64,000 nucleotides of DNA from Parvibaculaceae bacterium PLY_AMNH_Bact1 (GCA_032881465.1 CP126168.1:2908501-2972500), one strand, 5' to 3'; counted from the first letter of the stretch, positions 43,717 through 52,988 are shown. Notes: generated by a model from the letters alone, not told the origin. Program-made: numbers and translations.

Positions 43717-43884
43717 CGGGTCACCTCCTTTCAATGGTTGAAAACATGCCAAGCATGAACTGATTTGGCGGAATCGGTAAAGCCCCATTTTGAAAAAAAG
43801 TGGTCCGCACCTCATGTACCCAGCTGGCTCCTCTCAGACGGGCCACCATCCGCCACCCTCCCGTGATCTCAGGAGGACCGGACC

Positions 43885-44310
43885 ATGAGCAATTCCCAGA
43901 TGAGCGACCACCCCTTTATTCAGGAGTTTCGGGAGGTTTGGAGCAATCCAACGCTTGAGGACCTTATGGCGCCTCTGCGCGAAGATGTAACGCTGATCCA
44001 GCCACTCGCAGAACCCCTCCACGGAAAAAAAGCAGCGCGCAAAGCCTTTCGCAAAATTCTGACACGGTTCCCAGGGCTACAAGGTGAGGTTCATGGGGGC
44101 CTCGGAAGCGCCAATCATGTCTTTATAGACTGGACAATGATCGTGCCGATTGGTCGCGGAGAACAACGCTTGCCCGTGATCGACAAGGTCACCTTGGTTG
44201 ATGGACAGGTGAAAGAGCGGGTCGCCTATTTCGATCCCTCCCCCCTATTTGGTCCGATAGCGCGCAGCCCCAAAACTCTTGCCCGTCACCTGCTCTCAGC
44301 GTTCCGCTAG
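43885..44310 (+). CDS. SnoaL/NTF2-like small protein
   Basis: 141 residues with the NTF2-like pattern of a cone-shaped ligand pocket (FIQEFREVWSNPTLEDLMAPLREDVTLIQPLAEPLHGKKAARKAFRKIL; DKVTLVDGQVKERVAYFDPSPL). Strong AGGAGG before the ATG. Members are isomerases, cyclases or ligand binders. Convergent with the first CYP153 gene across a bidirectional terminator. Confidence 0.72.
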   Translation: MSNSQMSDHPFIQEFREVWSNPTLEDLMAPLREDVTLIQPLAEPLHGKKAARKAFRKILTRFPGLQGEVHGGLGSANHVFIDWTMIVPIGRGEQRLPVIDKVTLVDGQVKERVAYFDPSPLFGPIARSPKTLARHLLSAFR

Positions 44311-44320
44311 CACCTAACAA

Positions 44321-44348
44321 AAAAGCCCGGCATCTCAGCCGGGCTTTT
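44321..44348. terminator. Bidirectional terminator
   Basis: AAAAGCCCGGC and GCCGGGCTTTT pair perfectly over 11 bp around ATCTCA. T/A runs on both sides serve the converging SnoaL-like and CYP153 genes. Confidence 0.85.
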
Positions 44349-44371
44349 CAGATCATATAGGCGCTTTAACC

Positions 44372-45622
44372 TTAGAGCGGATGTACCCGAACCGGCAGGT
44401 CAGTGATGCCATGCACGAAGATTGAATTGGCGCGAGTCTCTTTACCAACAACTTCAACCTTCTCGAAGCGCTTCAGAATTTCTTCCCACAGGATACGGAT
44501 CTGCATTTCAGCAAGACGGTTACCCATGCAACGGTGAATACCGAACCCGAAGGAAAGGTGCTTCCGCGCATTCGGGCGGTCAATCAGGAATTCGTTTGGA
44601 CGATCAATAGCGGCATCATCCCGGTTACCCGAAATGTACCACATAGCAAGCTTGTCGCCCTTCTTGATCTGCTTGCCGCCAAGCTCCGTGTCTTCCAACG
44701 CTGTCCGGCGCATGTAGGCAAGCGGCGTCTGCCAGCGAATGATCTCTGACACCATGTTCGGGATCAGCGAAGGATCAGCTTTCAACTTGGCATATTCGGC
44801 TGGGTTCTGATTGAGAGCGAGGACACCGCCGGACATGGAGTTCCGGGTTGTGTCATTGCCACCAACGATCAACAACATCAGATTGCCGAGAAGTTCAAAC
44901 GGTTGTTGCTTCGACATCTGCGGGTCATGAGCCATCATCGAAATGAAGTCAGGCTTCGGAGGCTGAGCAGCACGCTCGGCCAACAATTTGGAGAAGGTTT
45001 CGAGACAGACAAGAAGTTCCGCCCGACGCTCATCTTCATCCAATCCAGTGTCACCACCGTCTGGACCAGCTGTTGTCACGTCCGACCAGAAGGTCAGTTT
45101 GCGCCGCTCTTCAAACGGGAAGTCGAATAAAGTCGCGAGCATTTGGGTGGTGATTTCAATGGAGACTTTATCAACCCAGTTGAATGTCTCACCAACAGGC
45201 AGGCTGTCGAGCACTTTGCCGACCCGCTCACGGATCAGGCCTTCTAGCTCTGCCAGCGCTGGTGGCGCAACAGCAGGCGACACTACTTTGCGCTGAATGT
45301 CGTGCTTTGGTTGATCCATCGCGATGAACATTTCAGGCGCGAAATCCTCTTCCAGATCCGGCAACACAATGGTCGGCTCAGATGAGAAAATCTGGTGGTT
45401 CGTATCCACGTGCATGATGTCCTGGTAGCGCGTAACTGACCAGTAATCGCCGAGCTCTTCCGAGTGAGCCTTGTGAACAGGATCCTCTTTCCGAAGCCGC
45501 TCAAACAGCGCCCAATGCTGCTGATTGGAGAAATATTCCGGCTGCGCGATATCGAGTTCCTCAATGGGGATCGCGTAGGGATCAAATGTCTGTTGATCTT
45601 CTTTCACGGCAGCCTGGGACAT
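44372..45622 (-). CDS. Cytochrome P450, CYP153 type (alkane terminal hydroxylase), copy 1
   Basis: Hydroxylates medium-chain alkanes or related aliphatics at the terminal carbon. 416 residues from MSQAAVKEDQ (GGAGGA upstream). P450 marks: I-helix [17 protein letters not shown] (CYP153-like), ExxR in SEIIRW, and the heme loop [17 protein letters not shown] near residue 360. Soluble, no membrane anchor. It has its own promoter with a TGACGC/GCGTCA palindrome at the start point and its own terminator, so it is transcribed separately from the other copies. Electrons probably come from the ferredoxin at 48580; no ferredoxin reductase gene is in view. Confidence 0.9.
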   Translation of the reverse strand: MSQAAVKEDQQTFDPYAIPIEELDIAQPEYFSNQQHWALFERLRKEDPVHKAHSEELGDYWSVTRYQDIMHVDTNHQIFSSEPTIVLPDLEEDFAPEMFIAMDQPKHDIQRKVVSPAVAPPALAELEGLIRERVGKVLDSLPVGETFNWVDKVSIEITTQMLATLFDFPFEERRKLTFWSDVTTAGPDGGDTGLDEDERRAELLVCLETFSKLLAERAAQPPKPDFISMMAHDPQMSKQQPFELLGNLMLLIVGGNDTTRNSMSGGVLALNQNPAEYAKLKADPSLIPNMVSEIIRWQTPLAYMRRTALEDTELGGKQIKKGDKLAMWYISGNRDDAAIDRPNEFLIDRPNARKHLSFGFGIHRCMGNRLAEMQIRILWEEILKRFEKVEVVGKETRANSIFVHGITDLPVRVHPL

Positions 45623-45671
45623 GTTTCCTCCGAATAGAATACGACTAATTTCATCCACATTAGGTCAATAA

Positions 45672-45719
45672 TGACGCATGCGTCAACTTTACATATAGGG
45701 TCTCTTCGCACAGGGTCAA
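45672..45719 (-). promoter_or_regulatory. Promoter and palindromic operator of CYP153 copy 1
   Basis: TTGACC (45719-45714), a 16-bp spacer and TATATG (45697-45692). Six bases later is the perfect palindrome TGACGCATGCGTCA (45685-45672), over the start point. The same layout stands before copy 2. Confidence 0.6.
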
Positions 45720-45768
45720 GATACAGTAAATGCTAGCAGACAGGCCTTAACAGCCACTAACAACGCAA

Positions 45769-45795
45769 AAAAGGCCCGGAAAAACCGGGCCTTTT
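45769..45795 (-). terminator. Terminator of CYP153 copy 2
   Basis: AAAAGGCCCGG and CCGGGCCTTTT around AAAAA, with an 11-bp stem and a T-run on both strands. Confidence 0.85.
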
Positions 45796-45825
45796 CGGCA
45801 AAAGTCAGTGCTTTAGTGCAAGTAC

Positions 45826-47103
45826 TTAGAGCGGATGCACAATCACCGGAAGATCGGTGATCCCCATCACAAAGCTAGAGTGAAGCCGCTTTGGCTCACC
45901 CACGACTTCAACACGATCAAAGCGCTTCAGGATTTCTTCCCAGAGAATCCGAACCTGCATCTCACCCACACGGTTGCCCATGCAACGGTGAATGCCGAAA
46001 CCGAAAGACAGATGCTGACGTGCTTTAGGGCGATCAATCAGGAATTCATTCGGCCGGTCGATGACGCTGTCATCACGATTGCCCGAGACATACCACATGG
46101 CAACCTTGTCGCCCTTTTTGATGGTTTTGCCACGGAACTCGACATCTTCCAGCGCAGTACGACGCATATAAGCAAGCGGTGTCTGCCAGCGGATGATCTC
46201 AGAAACCATATTCGGAATGATCGACGGATCCGCTTTCAGTTTCGCAAACTGGTCAGGGTGATTGTGGAGTGCGAGCACACCACCAGACATAGAATTCCGC
46301 GTCGTATCATTGCCGCCAACGATAAGAAGGATGAGGTTCCCGAGAAGGTTCATCGGGTCCATATCTTTCATGGCGGGGTTATGTGCCATGAGTGAGATGA
46401 AATCATTGGTTGGTGGCAATTCTGCCCGCTCCGCATAGAGCCGACCAAATGTCTCCAGGCATTCCAAAAGGTGCTCGCGGCGCTCATCTTCCGTCAGGCC
46501 ATATTCTTCCAGAGTCACCGGATCAGCAGTCGTGATATCAGACCAATAGGTCAGCTTCCGACGATCCTCGAACGGGAAATCGAAAAGCGTGGCAAGCATC
46601 TGCGTGGTGATTTCGATGGAGACTTTCTCCACCCAGTTGAACGTCTCACCGACAGGCAGGCTGTCCAGCACCTTACCAACGCGCTCGCGGATGAGCGGCT
46701 CTAGTTCTGCAAGAGCGGGCGGCGCAACAGCAGGCGTAACTGCCTTGCGTTGCACATCATGCTTTGGCTGATCCATCGCGATGAATGTCTCAGGATTAAA
46801 ATTGTTTTCCTGAGACCGGAGTTCATTCTCCAACGTGGTCAGAAAGATCGATGGCTCAGAAGAGAACTGCTTGTGGTTCGTATCCACGGCAACGATGTCT
46901 TCGTAGCGTGTGATGGACCAGTACCGACCGATAATGTCGCTGTCACAGAAGTGGACTGGGTCCTCTTTCCGCAGACGATCAAACAGCGCCCAGTGCTGTT
47001 GGTTCTGGTAATAATCCCCATCCGACATATCCAGCTTTTCAAGCGGAATGGTATTGGGATCAAAATCTGCGGTTTCCCGATCAAGCACGGCCGATTGCGA
47101 CAT
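45826..47103 (-). CDS. Cytochrome P450, CYP153 type, copy 2
   Basis: 425 residues from MSQSAVLDRETADF (GGAGGA upstream); a longer frame runs into the promoter. It is strongly similar to copies 1 and 3 throughout, for example [35 protein letters not shown] and [17 protein letters not shown]. It has its own TTGACC/AATATG promoter with operator and its own terminator. Differences near the N-terminus and in the loops may tune substrate size. Confidence 0.9.
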   Translation of the reverse strand: MSQSAVLDRETADFDPNTIPLEKLDMSDGDYYQNQQHWALFDRLRKEDPVHFCDSDIIGRYWSITRYEDIVAVDTNHKQFSSEPSIFLTTLENELRSQENNFNPETFIAMDQPKHDVQRKAVTPAVAPPALAELEPLIRERVGKVLDSLPVGETFNWVEKVSIEITTQMLATLFDFPFEDRRKLTYWSDITTADPVTLEEYGLTEDERREHLLECLETFGRLYAERAELPPTNDFISLMAHNPAMKDMDPMNLLGNLILLIVGGNDTTRNSMSGGVLALHNHPDQFAKLKADPSIIPNMVSEIIRWQTPLAYMRRTALEDVEFRGKTIKKGDKVAMWYVSGNRDDSVIDRPNEFLIDRPKARQHLSFGFGIHRCMGNRVGEMQVRILWEEILKRFDRVEVVGEPKRLHSSFVMGITDLPVIVHPL

Positions 47104-47145
47104 GGTTCCTCCAAAGACCAGACCCCAAAAGACGTGGGGCCAAAA

Positions 47146-47193
47146 TGACGTTAGCGTCAACTTTCCATATTGGGATTGTTTCCGCAAGGTCAA
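47146..47193 (-). promoter_or_regulatory. Promoter and operator of CYP153 copy 2
   Basis: TTGACC (47193-47188), a 16-bp spacer, AATATG (47171-47166), then TGACGCTAACGTCA (47159-47146), a near-palindrome of the copy 1 operator at the same position. Confidence 0.58.
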
Positions 47194-47203
47194 TCGCAAA
47201 GGC

Positions 47204-47246
47204 ATAGAAAAACCGCCGCTCATGGGGGATGAGCGACGGCGGCGCC
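47204..47246 (-). terminator. Terminator of CYP153 copy 3
   Basis: A GC-rich stem (CGCTCAT with ATGAGCG, extended by CCGC/GCGG past a small bulge) followed by TTTTT on the minus strand. Confidence 0.7.
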
Positions 47247-47305
47247 TTTCTGGGAAGGCGCGAAACCGGACCAATACGCTGTCCGGCCGGGGATTCTTAC
47301 GGCAG

Positions 47306-48556
47306 CTATTTTACGTGCAATTTGACCGGCAAATCCGAATACCCCATGACAAAGTTGGATGTCACACGGACCGGCTCGCCAACCAGCTCAACATTGCTGA
47401 AGCGTTTCAGGATTTCCTCCCACAGGATTTTGATCTGCATTTCCGCCAACCGGTTACCCATACAGCGGTGGATACCAAATCCGAAGGAAACATGGTGACG
47501 CGCTTTTGGCCGGTCGATGATGAAATCGTCCGGACGATCGATCACCTCGTCATCCCGGTTGCCCGAGATGTACCACATGACAACCTTGTCGCCCTTCTTG
47601 ATGGTCTTCCCACCAAGCTCAACATCTTCAAGCGCATTGCGGCGCATGTGAGCAAGCGGCGTCTGCCAGCGAATGATCTCTGACACCATATTCGGGATCA
47701 AGGATGGGTCTGCCCGCAGCTTGTCATACTCTGCTGGGTTTTGGTTGAGCGCCACGACACCGCCAGACATGGAATTCCTGGTCGTGTCATTGCCCCCCAC
47801 AATCAACAGCATCAGGTTCCCGAGATATTCCATCGGGTCCATGTCCTGCATGTCAGGATGGTGTGCCATCAGGGAGATGAAGTCGTTCTTGCGTGGCTGC
47901 GCTTTGCGCTCCTGCCAAAGGGCATTGAATTCCTCAAGGCACTTTGTGAGCTCCTGCAGGCGAAACTCTTCCGTCATGGAATCGTCGCCCACCTGAGGAC
48001 CCGACGCGGAAATATCTGACCAATAGGTCAGTTTCCGGCGCTCTTCGAACGGAAAATCAAACAGGGTTGCAAGCATCTGCGTCGTCAACTCAATCGACAC
48101 AAGGTCCACCCAGTTGAACGTCTCACCAACAGGCAGGCTATCCAGAACATCGCCAACGCGCTTCCGGATCATCGGCTCGACTTCTGAGAGCTGCACGGGC
48201 GACACAGCTGGTGTGACAACCTTGCGTTGCACGTCATGTTTTGGCTGGTCCATGGCAATGAACATGGGGGGTTGGAAATCAACCGCATCACCAATCACAA
48301 TCTGCGGTTCGGAAGAGAACTGCTTGTGATGCGTGTCCACATGAACAATGTCGTTGAACTTCGTGATCGACCAATAGGGCCCGAATTCTTCTGACTCGCA
48401 GAAATGAACCGGGTCTTCCTTCCGAAGCCGTTCAAAATAGGCCCAATGCGCTTGCGCTGGATAGAGCGCAGCTTTCCCCATATCAATCTCGTCCAACGGA
48501 AGGGAATAGGGATCAGGAATAACACTCTCTTCTGTTTTTACGGCAGCTTGGCTCAT
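47306..48556 (-). CDS. Cytochrome P450, CYP153 type, copy 3
   Basis: 416 residues from [12 protein letters not shown] (GGAGGA upstream). It has the same P450 marks ([38 protein letters not shown]). It starts 23 bp after the ferredoxin gene, so the two form an operon and this copy is the one most directly paired with that redox partner. Confidence 0.9.
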   Translation of the reverse strand: MSQAAVKTEESVIPDPYSLPLDEIDMGKAALYPAQAHWAYFERLRKEDPVHFCESEEFGPYWSITKFNDIVHVDTHHKQFSSEPQIVIGDAVDFQPPMFIAMDQPKHDVQRKVVTPAVSPVQLSEVEPMIRKRVGDVLDSLPVGETFNWVDLVSIELTTQMLATLFDFPFEERRKLTYWSDISASGPQVGDDSMTEEFRLQELTKCLEEFNALWQERKAQPRKNDFISLMAHHPDMQDMDPMEYLGNLMLLIVGGNDTTRNSMSGGVVALNQNPAEYDKLRADPSLIPNMVSEIIRWQTPLAHMRRNALEDVELGGKTIKKGDKVVMWYISGNRDDEVIDRPDDFIIDRPKARHHVSFGFGIHRCMGNRLAEMQIKILWEEILKRFSNVELVGEPVRVTSNFVMGYSDLPVKLHVK

Positions 48557-48579
48557 AACGGTCTCCTCCAGAGCAAACT

Positions 48580-48900
48580 TTAATGCTGTGATTCAGGTAT
48601 GCGGACAACGATGCCATCAAGATCAGCAGACGCCTTAATCTGACAGGCAAGGCGGCTATTGGCTTCTATGCCTTCAGCAAACTCGAGCATGCTGGTTTCC
48701 ATATCGTCTTTTTGTCCGGTCTTGGCGAGCCACGCTTCATCAACAAAGACATGGCACGTCGCGCAGGCGCAGGCCCCACCACAATCCCCGTCAATTCCAG
48801 GGATCATTTTTTCAATCGCGACCTCCATCAAGGAGTGACCCTCAGTCGCATCCACTTCATGGGTCGTCCCATTATGCTCGATATAAGTAACCTGGACCAA
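48580..48900 (-). CDS. [2Fe-2S] ferredoxin, adrenodoxin type, P450 partner
   Basis: 106 residues. The four cluster cysteines are in CGGACACATC (C-x5-C-x2-C) and RLACQI. The sequence [12 protein letters not shown] and the acidic helix are typical of ferredoxins that serve bacterial class I P450s. It is first in an operon with CYP153 copy 3 and can be expected to feed all three copies. The matching ferredoxin reductase is not in the window. Confidence 0.92.
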   Translation of the reverse strand: MVQVTYIEHNGTTHEVDATEGHSLMEVAIEKMIPGIDGDCGGACACATCHVFVDEAWLAKTGQKDDMETSMLEFAEGIEANSRLACQIKASADLDGIVVRIPESQH

Positions 48901-48950
48901 TGTCCCCTCCCAAAACCGTCAGCGTCAAAGACCGTTCATGAGGGACCGGT

Positions 48951-49011
48951 CTATTTTGCGTATCATTAATACGTAAAATAGATTTTAGGACAAATCTGAC
49001 ACAGCCGTCAA
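48951..49011 (-). promoter_or_regulatory. Promoter with long operator for ferredoxin-CYP153 operon
   Basis: TTGACG (49011-49006), an 18-bp spacer and TAAAAT (48987-48982). A 31-bp inverted repeat with 13-bp arms and one mismatch follows (48951-48981; arm CTATTTTGCGTAT, five-base centre). It overlaps the start point and differs in sequence from the TGACG operators of copies 1 and 2. A further TTGACGCTGACG lies near 48920. Confidence 0.58.
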
Positions 49012-49142
49012 CAAGGTCGGACCATGCGCTGCGGCAGTTAGGCAAAACACTGATTTAAAGCTGACGGGCTCCCATTCCTCACTCATACTTCAGCTGGTGG
49101 GACGGACCGTCAGCGGATCCAACCCGTTGCGGGAGGGAATGA

Positions 49143-50693
49143 ATGAAACGACTAAGTGTCCAGGACGCCGCCTTTTTGCAGGCAGAGGGCATCGAATGCC
49201 CTATGCACATTGCAAGTGTGCAGATATTTGATCTTCCGAAGAAATACGCCAAACGTCGAGACTTCGTCCCAAACCTGATGAAACGGTTTGGCGACATGAG
49301 CGCCTCACCGCCCTTCAATCAGAAGCTCCATTCAGATTGGAGTAAGCTCGATGTCTGGCCAAGTTGGATCGAGGACGACAAGATCGACCTGGACTATCAT
49401 ATTCGTTTCGTCGCTCTGCCGGCCCCTGGGGACAAGGATCAGCTCATGCGGCTGGTTGAGCGCCTTCACGAACCAGTTCTTGATCGCAACCGACCGCTCT
49501 GGGAGCTCTATTTCATAGATGGCCTGGAAGGGAACCAGATCGCCATCTATTTCAAAACCCACCATGCGCTGATAGATGGTGTTGCAGGTATGGCGCTTAT
49601 CCAGAGCGCACTATCAACAGAAAAGAGTGCGTCAGGGCCCCTGCACCCGATCTGGCAGATCCCAAAAAAGAACCGGCCCGCACCTGACAAGGAATCCTAC
49701 GTCGCTGCCCTTCGTCACACGATGGAGGATGCGTTCGAACAGGTGAGTTCTCTTCGCCAGATCACCGCAAATTTCTTGCGCAGTGAGCTGGACAAACTCA
49801 CCCATGGCAACATGCCCTCGCTCGGCCGATCCGAGGCACCCAAGACCCCATTCAATGTGGCGATCACCCGCCATCGGCATCTGGATGTATTTTCACTGCC
49901 GCTGTCGCGCACCAAAGAGATTGCAAAAGACTTCGGCGCAACCGTCAATGACGTCGTCATCGCCATCAGCGGGGCTGGTATACGCCGTTATCTAAAAGAA
50001 ATTGGCGAGTTGCCCGATAAGCCGGTACTGGCAGGCGTGCCTGTGTCCGTGCGTCCGGAAGGGGCTGAGCAGGAAGGCAATAATGTCTCCATCTTTGCCG
50101 CGACAACCGGGTCTAACATCGAAGATCCGGTCCAGCGCCTAAAGGCCGTCTCGCTCTGGGCTGCTACCCAGAAAAAGAAAATTAGTGGACTGTCATCAGC
50201 AGCGGCACAAAACTATGCCACCATCTTTGGTCTCTCTGCCTTGATCCCACAACTGGTAGGCGCAGGCGACTTTTCCATGCCGCCCACCAATGTAGTGATC
50301 TCAAATGTTCCTGGCTGGCGACACCCGCTCTATCTTGGCGATGCAAAACTCTCTGCCATTTTCCCGGTCTCGGTCCTGATTGACTACCAGGCATTCAACA
50401 TCACGGTTCTGTCGCGTGAAGACAGTCTCGATTTCGGGCTCATAGCAGCGCATGAATCCATCGATGACCTGGGCAAAATTTCGACCTACATGCAGGAAGC
50501 CTTCGCAGAACTGGATGCCGCATCTAACGCCCTTCTCGAGGAAGAAGTTGCACGGGTCAGTGCGAAGGTAAAAGCACGGAAGAAGAAAAAGACATCCAAA
50601 ACCGCTGCCACAACAACCCGCAAGAAGCCAGCGAGCAACAAAAAGAAGACCGCAAAGTCACCAGCTAAGGCAAAGCGCAAACAGGCAACCTAG
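49143..50693 (+). CDS. Wax ester synthase/diacylglycerol acyltransferase with histone-like tail
   Basis: Makes storage wax esters or triacylglycerols from acyl-CoA and an alcohol. The 516-residue protein has the active-site motif HHALIDGVAG near 140 and later family segments (NDVVIAISGAGIRRYL; NVVISNVPGW). After about residue 465 comes a lysine-, alanine- and threonine-rich tail of roughly 45 residues (KVKARKKKKTSKTAATTT...), which resembles histone H1 or the PhaF phasin tail. Its stop overlaps the end of the convergent thioesterase gene by 4 bp. The neighbouring alkane hydroxylases suggest conversion of alkane-derived alcohols and acids into storage lipid. Confidence 0.9.
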   Translation: MKRLSVQDAAFLQAEGIECPMHIASVQIFDLPKKYAKRRDFVPNLMKRFGDMSASPPFNQKLHSDWSKLDVWPSWIEDDKIDLDYHIRFVALPAPGDKDQLMRLVERLHEPVLDRNRPLWELYFIDGLEGNQIAIYFKTHHALIDGVAGMALIQSALSTEKSASGPLHPIWQIPKKNRPAPDKESYVAALRHTMEDAFEQVSSLRQITANFLRSELDKLTHGNMPSLGRSEAPKTPFNVAITRHRHLDVFSLPLSRTKEIAKDFGATVNDVVIAISGAGIRRYLKEIGELPDKPVLAGVPVSVRPEGAEQEGNNVSIFAATTGSNIEDPVQRLKAVSLWAATQKKKISGLSSAAAQNYATIFGLSALIPQLVGAGDFSMPPTNVVISNVPGWRHPLYLGDAKLSAIFPVSVLIDYQAFNITVLSREDSLDFGLIAAHESIDDLGKISTYMQEAFAELDAASNALLEEEVARVSAKVKARKKKKTSKTAATTTRKKPASNKKKTAKSPAKAKRKQAT

Positions 50694-51112
50694 CTCTTTC
50701 TCTTGTCACTTGACGGCAGGACGCGGAAGGTCGCGTTCGCTCGGGCGCATACAGCGCCATCGGCGGTCACAAAGGCTTGCGCAAAATCAAGCGTGCGGCC
50801 GGTCTTCGTGAAGAGCGAGTTGATTTCGATCCACTGGCCAAGCCGCGCTGTCCCCAGAAAGTCTACATTGAGGTTGACGGTCACTAAGCCTCCGACGGCG
50901 TCATGCTGCACAGCACAGGAGAGCCCCATCGCATTATCCGCCAGCGCGCTCAGCAATCCGCCATGCACAAAACCACGGGAATTTGTGTGCTGCTCCGCAG
51001 CGAAAAACCCTAAGACGACCGCCTTGTCGGTTGTTTTGGAGTAGAGCGGCTCCCATGGATCGGTGAGGGGACTCTTTCGATAATGCGGCTCGAAGCCATC
51101 TGGAATCTGCAA
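50690..51112 (-). CDS. PaaI-type hotdog thioesterase
   Basis: 140 residues with the hotdog-fold signature NSRGFVHGGLLSALADNAMG and the later GGLVTVNLNVDFLG. It hydrolyses an acyl-CoA or acyl-ACP of unknown chain. Convergent with the wax ester synthase gene. Confidence 0.85.
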   Translation of the reverse strand: MQIPDGFEPHYRKSPLTDPWEPLYSKTTDKAVVLGFFAAEQHTNSRGFVHGGLLSALADNAMGLSCAVQHDAVGGLVTVNLNVDFLGTARLGQWIEINSLFTKTGRTLDFAQAFVTADGAVCARANATFRVLPSSDKRKS

Positions 51113-51213
51113 CGTAAATCTCTCTGCTCAATAATGGGCGAGGACTGAACCTCACCAAGCCGCACCTGGCAAATGGTCAATACTCACCCCGCATGATCCT
51201 TTTTCATCCATAC

Positions 51214-51229
51214 TTGTGCATATGCACTA
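51214..51229. promoter_or_regulatory. MarR operator upstream of its own gene
   Basis: TTGTGCATATGCACTA; core GTGCATATGCAC is a perfect 12-bp palindrome 20 bp before the marR-like start. The partner site is at 51700-51715. Confidence 0.55.
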
Positions 51230-51248
51230 CAAGAGGTAAAAAGGTCAT

Positions 51249-51683
51249 ATGACCCCTATGATCCCGCCCGGAATGACTGACCAGTGCATGGTGCTGAAAA
51301 CGCGCCGGGCAGCACGGTCTGTCACCCGCAGATATAACGAGCTGCTAAAGCCCTTAGGCATTCAGTCTACCCAAGCATCCCTGCTTTCCAGCATATATGC
51401 GGGCGGCTTTGAATCGATTTCTGACCTTGCTGAAAAAATGGCAATTGAACGCAGCGCCCTCACACGGAACCTGAAGATTCTGCGCGATAAAGGTTACATA
51501 ACCTCAGACACAGAAGGTCGCGGTCGAGCGCAAAAAGTAAAACTCACAAAGGCCGGGCAAAAGTCGGTTGAAAAGGTCGCCCCTCTTTGGATCAAGGCAC
51601 AAGACGAACTGCGCGCGGAATTGGGCGACCGCGAATGGAAAAAAATTCAGGCCGCCTTGTCGACCCTGGCATCCGTCGCCTAA
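51249..51683 (+). CDS. MarR-family regulator
   Basis: 144 residues with the MarR winged-helix fold (ISDLAEKMAIERSALTRNLKILRDKGYITSDTEGRGRAQKVKLTKAG). AAAGG lies before the ATG. Matching palindromes before its gene and before fabF suggest that it controls both. FabF-like and thioesterase neighbours point to an acyl-type ligand. Confidence 0.9.
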   Translation: MTPMIPPGMTDQCMVLKTRRAARSVTRRYNELLKPLGIQSTQASLLSSIYAGGFESISDLAEKMAIERSALTRNLKILRDKGYITSDTEGRGRAQKVKLTKAGQKSVEKVAPLWIKAQDELRAELGDREWKKIQAALSTLASVA

Positions 51684-51699
51684 AAAAAGTTGAAAAGTA

Positions 51700-51715
51700 G
51701 TGTATATACATAAAT
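51700..51715. promoter_or_regulatory. MarR operator upstream of the fabF-like gene
   Basis: AGTGTATATACATAAA with core TGTATATACA, the same GTGyATATrCAy pattern as at 51214, 10 bp before the next start codon. Confidence 0.48.
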
Positions 51716-51725
51716 GGAGAAGACC

Positions 51726-52988
51726 ATGAACAAGCGGATCGTGATCACCGGAATGGGCTTAGTAACTCCTTTGGGTGTCGGCGTAGAAAGGGTCTGGGAG
51801 CGTTTGGTGGCCGGACAATCCGGCATAGGGACCAACACCCGTTTCGATGTCAGTGCGCTGCCAGCCCAGATTGCTGGCCTTGTTCCCGACATTAATGATG
51901 ACCCCGCCGGCCTTGATGTCGGTGCGATCATTTCCACAAAAGAGCGGCGCAAGGTCGACCTCTTCACCATTTACGCAATGGCGGCGGCGGAGGAAGCCCT
52001 GACCCAGGCAAATTGGAAACCAGAGGAAGAAGCCGAAAGAGAACGCACGGCAACCATCATTGGAACCGGGATAGGCGGCCTGCCCATCATCACAGCCGCG
52101 AAAGAAACAATGGACGCGCGGGGCTATCGTAGGCTCTCTCCCTTCGTCGTGCCCGCGTTTCTCGCCAACCTGGCGGCGGGAAACCTGTCGATCCGCTATG
52201 ACTTCAAGGGCCCCTTGGGGACACCGGTAACCGCCTGCGCAGCAGGTCTTCAGGCAATTGGAGATGCCATGCGTCTGATCAAAACAGGCGAAGCCGATAT
52301 AGCACTAGCCGGCGGCACGGAGGCTTGCGTTGATCCACTGGGCCTTGGGGGGTTCGCCGCTGCCCGCGCGCTCTCAACCCGCAATGAGGCACCGGAAGAA
52401 GCCTCTCGCCCATTCGATAAAGATCGCGATGGCTTTGTAATGGGCGAAGGCGCAGGGCTCGTCGTGCTGGAATCTCTAGACCACGCGGAAGCCCGTGGAG
52501 CGTCGCCCCTCGTCGAACTCACCGGCTATGGCACAAGCGCCGACGCTTACCATCTGACCGCTGGCCCCGAAGACGGATCCGGGGCCGCCAGATCGATGCG
52601 CTCCTGCCTCAACATGGCGGGAAGCGATGGGTCTGACGTTGACTATGTAAACGCCCATGCAACCTCAACGCCCGTTGGGGATAAGGGAGAGGTCGCAGCG
52701 CTCCGACAGATTTTTGGCAAACAAATTCCGAACATCGCAATCTCCTCCACCAAGTCAGCGATCGGACATTTGCTCGGAGCGGCAGGAGGCGTAGAGGCTG
52801 TCTTTTCGGCCATGGCGCTCCGGACGGGCACCATTCCGCCAACACTCAACCTTCACCAGCCTGACGAGGGAATGGAAGACCTAGACCTCACACCTTTGAA
52901 TGCTGCAAGGAGGGACATTGATCATACACTCTGCAATGGGTTCGGCTTCGGTGGTGTCAATGCAACCCTATCAATGAAACGCATGTGA
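51726..52988 (+). CDS. Beta-ketoacyl-ACP synthase (FabF-like)
   Basis: Condenses malonyl-ACP with an acyl group in fatty-acid chain extension. 420 residues from MNKRIVITGMGLVTPLG (GGAGA upstream). The catalytic triad regions are present: Cys in TACAAGLQAIGDAM, His in NAHATSTPVGDKGE and His in KSAIGHLLGAAGGVEA. It is behind a MarR regulator rather than in the housekeeping fab cluster, so it may be a specialised paralog for storage or membrane lipid. Confidence 0.9.
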   Translation: MNKRIVITGMGLVTPLGVGVERVWERLVAGQSGIGTNTRFDVSALPAQIAGLVPDINDDPAGLDVGAIISTKERRKVDLFTIYAMAAAEEALTQANWKPEEEAERERTATIIGTGIGGLPIITAAKETMDARGYRRLSPFVVPAFLANLAAGNLSIRYDFKGPLGTPVTACAAGLQAIGDAMRLIKTGEADIALAGGTEACVDPLGLGGFAAARALSTRNEAPEEASRPFDKDRDGFVMGEGAGLVVLESLDHAEARGASPLVELTGYGTSADAYHLTAGPEDGSGAARSMRSCLNMAGSDGSDVDYVNAHATSTPVGDKGEVAALRQIFGKQIPNIAISSTKSAIGHLLGAAGGVEAVFSAMALRTGTIPPTLNLHQPDEGMEDLDLTPLNAARRDIDHTLCNGFGFGGVNATLSMKRM

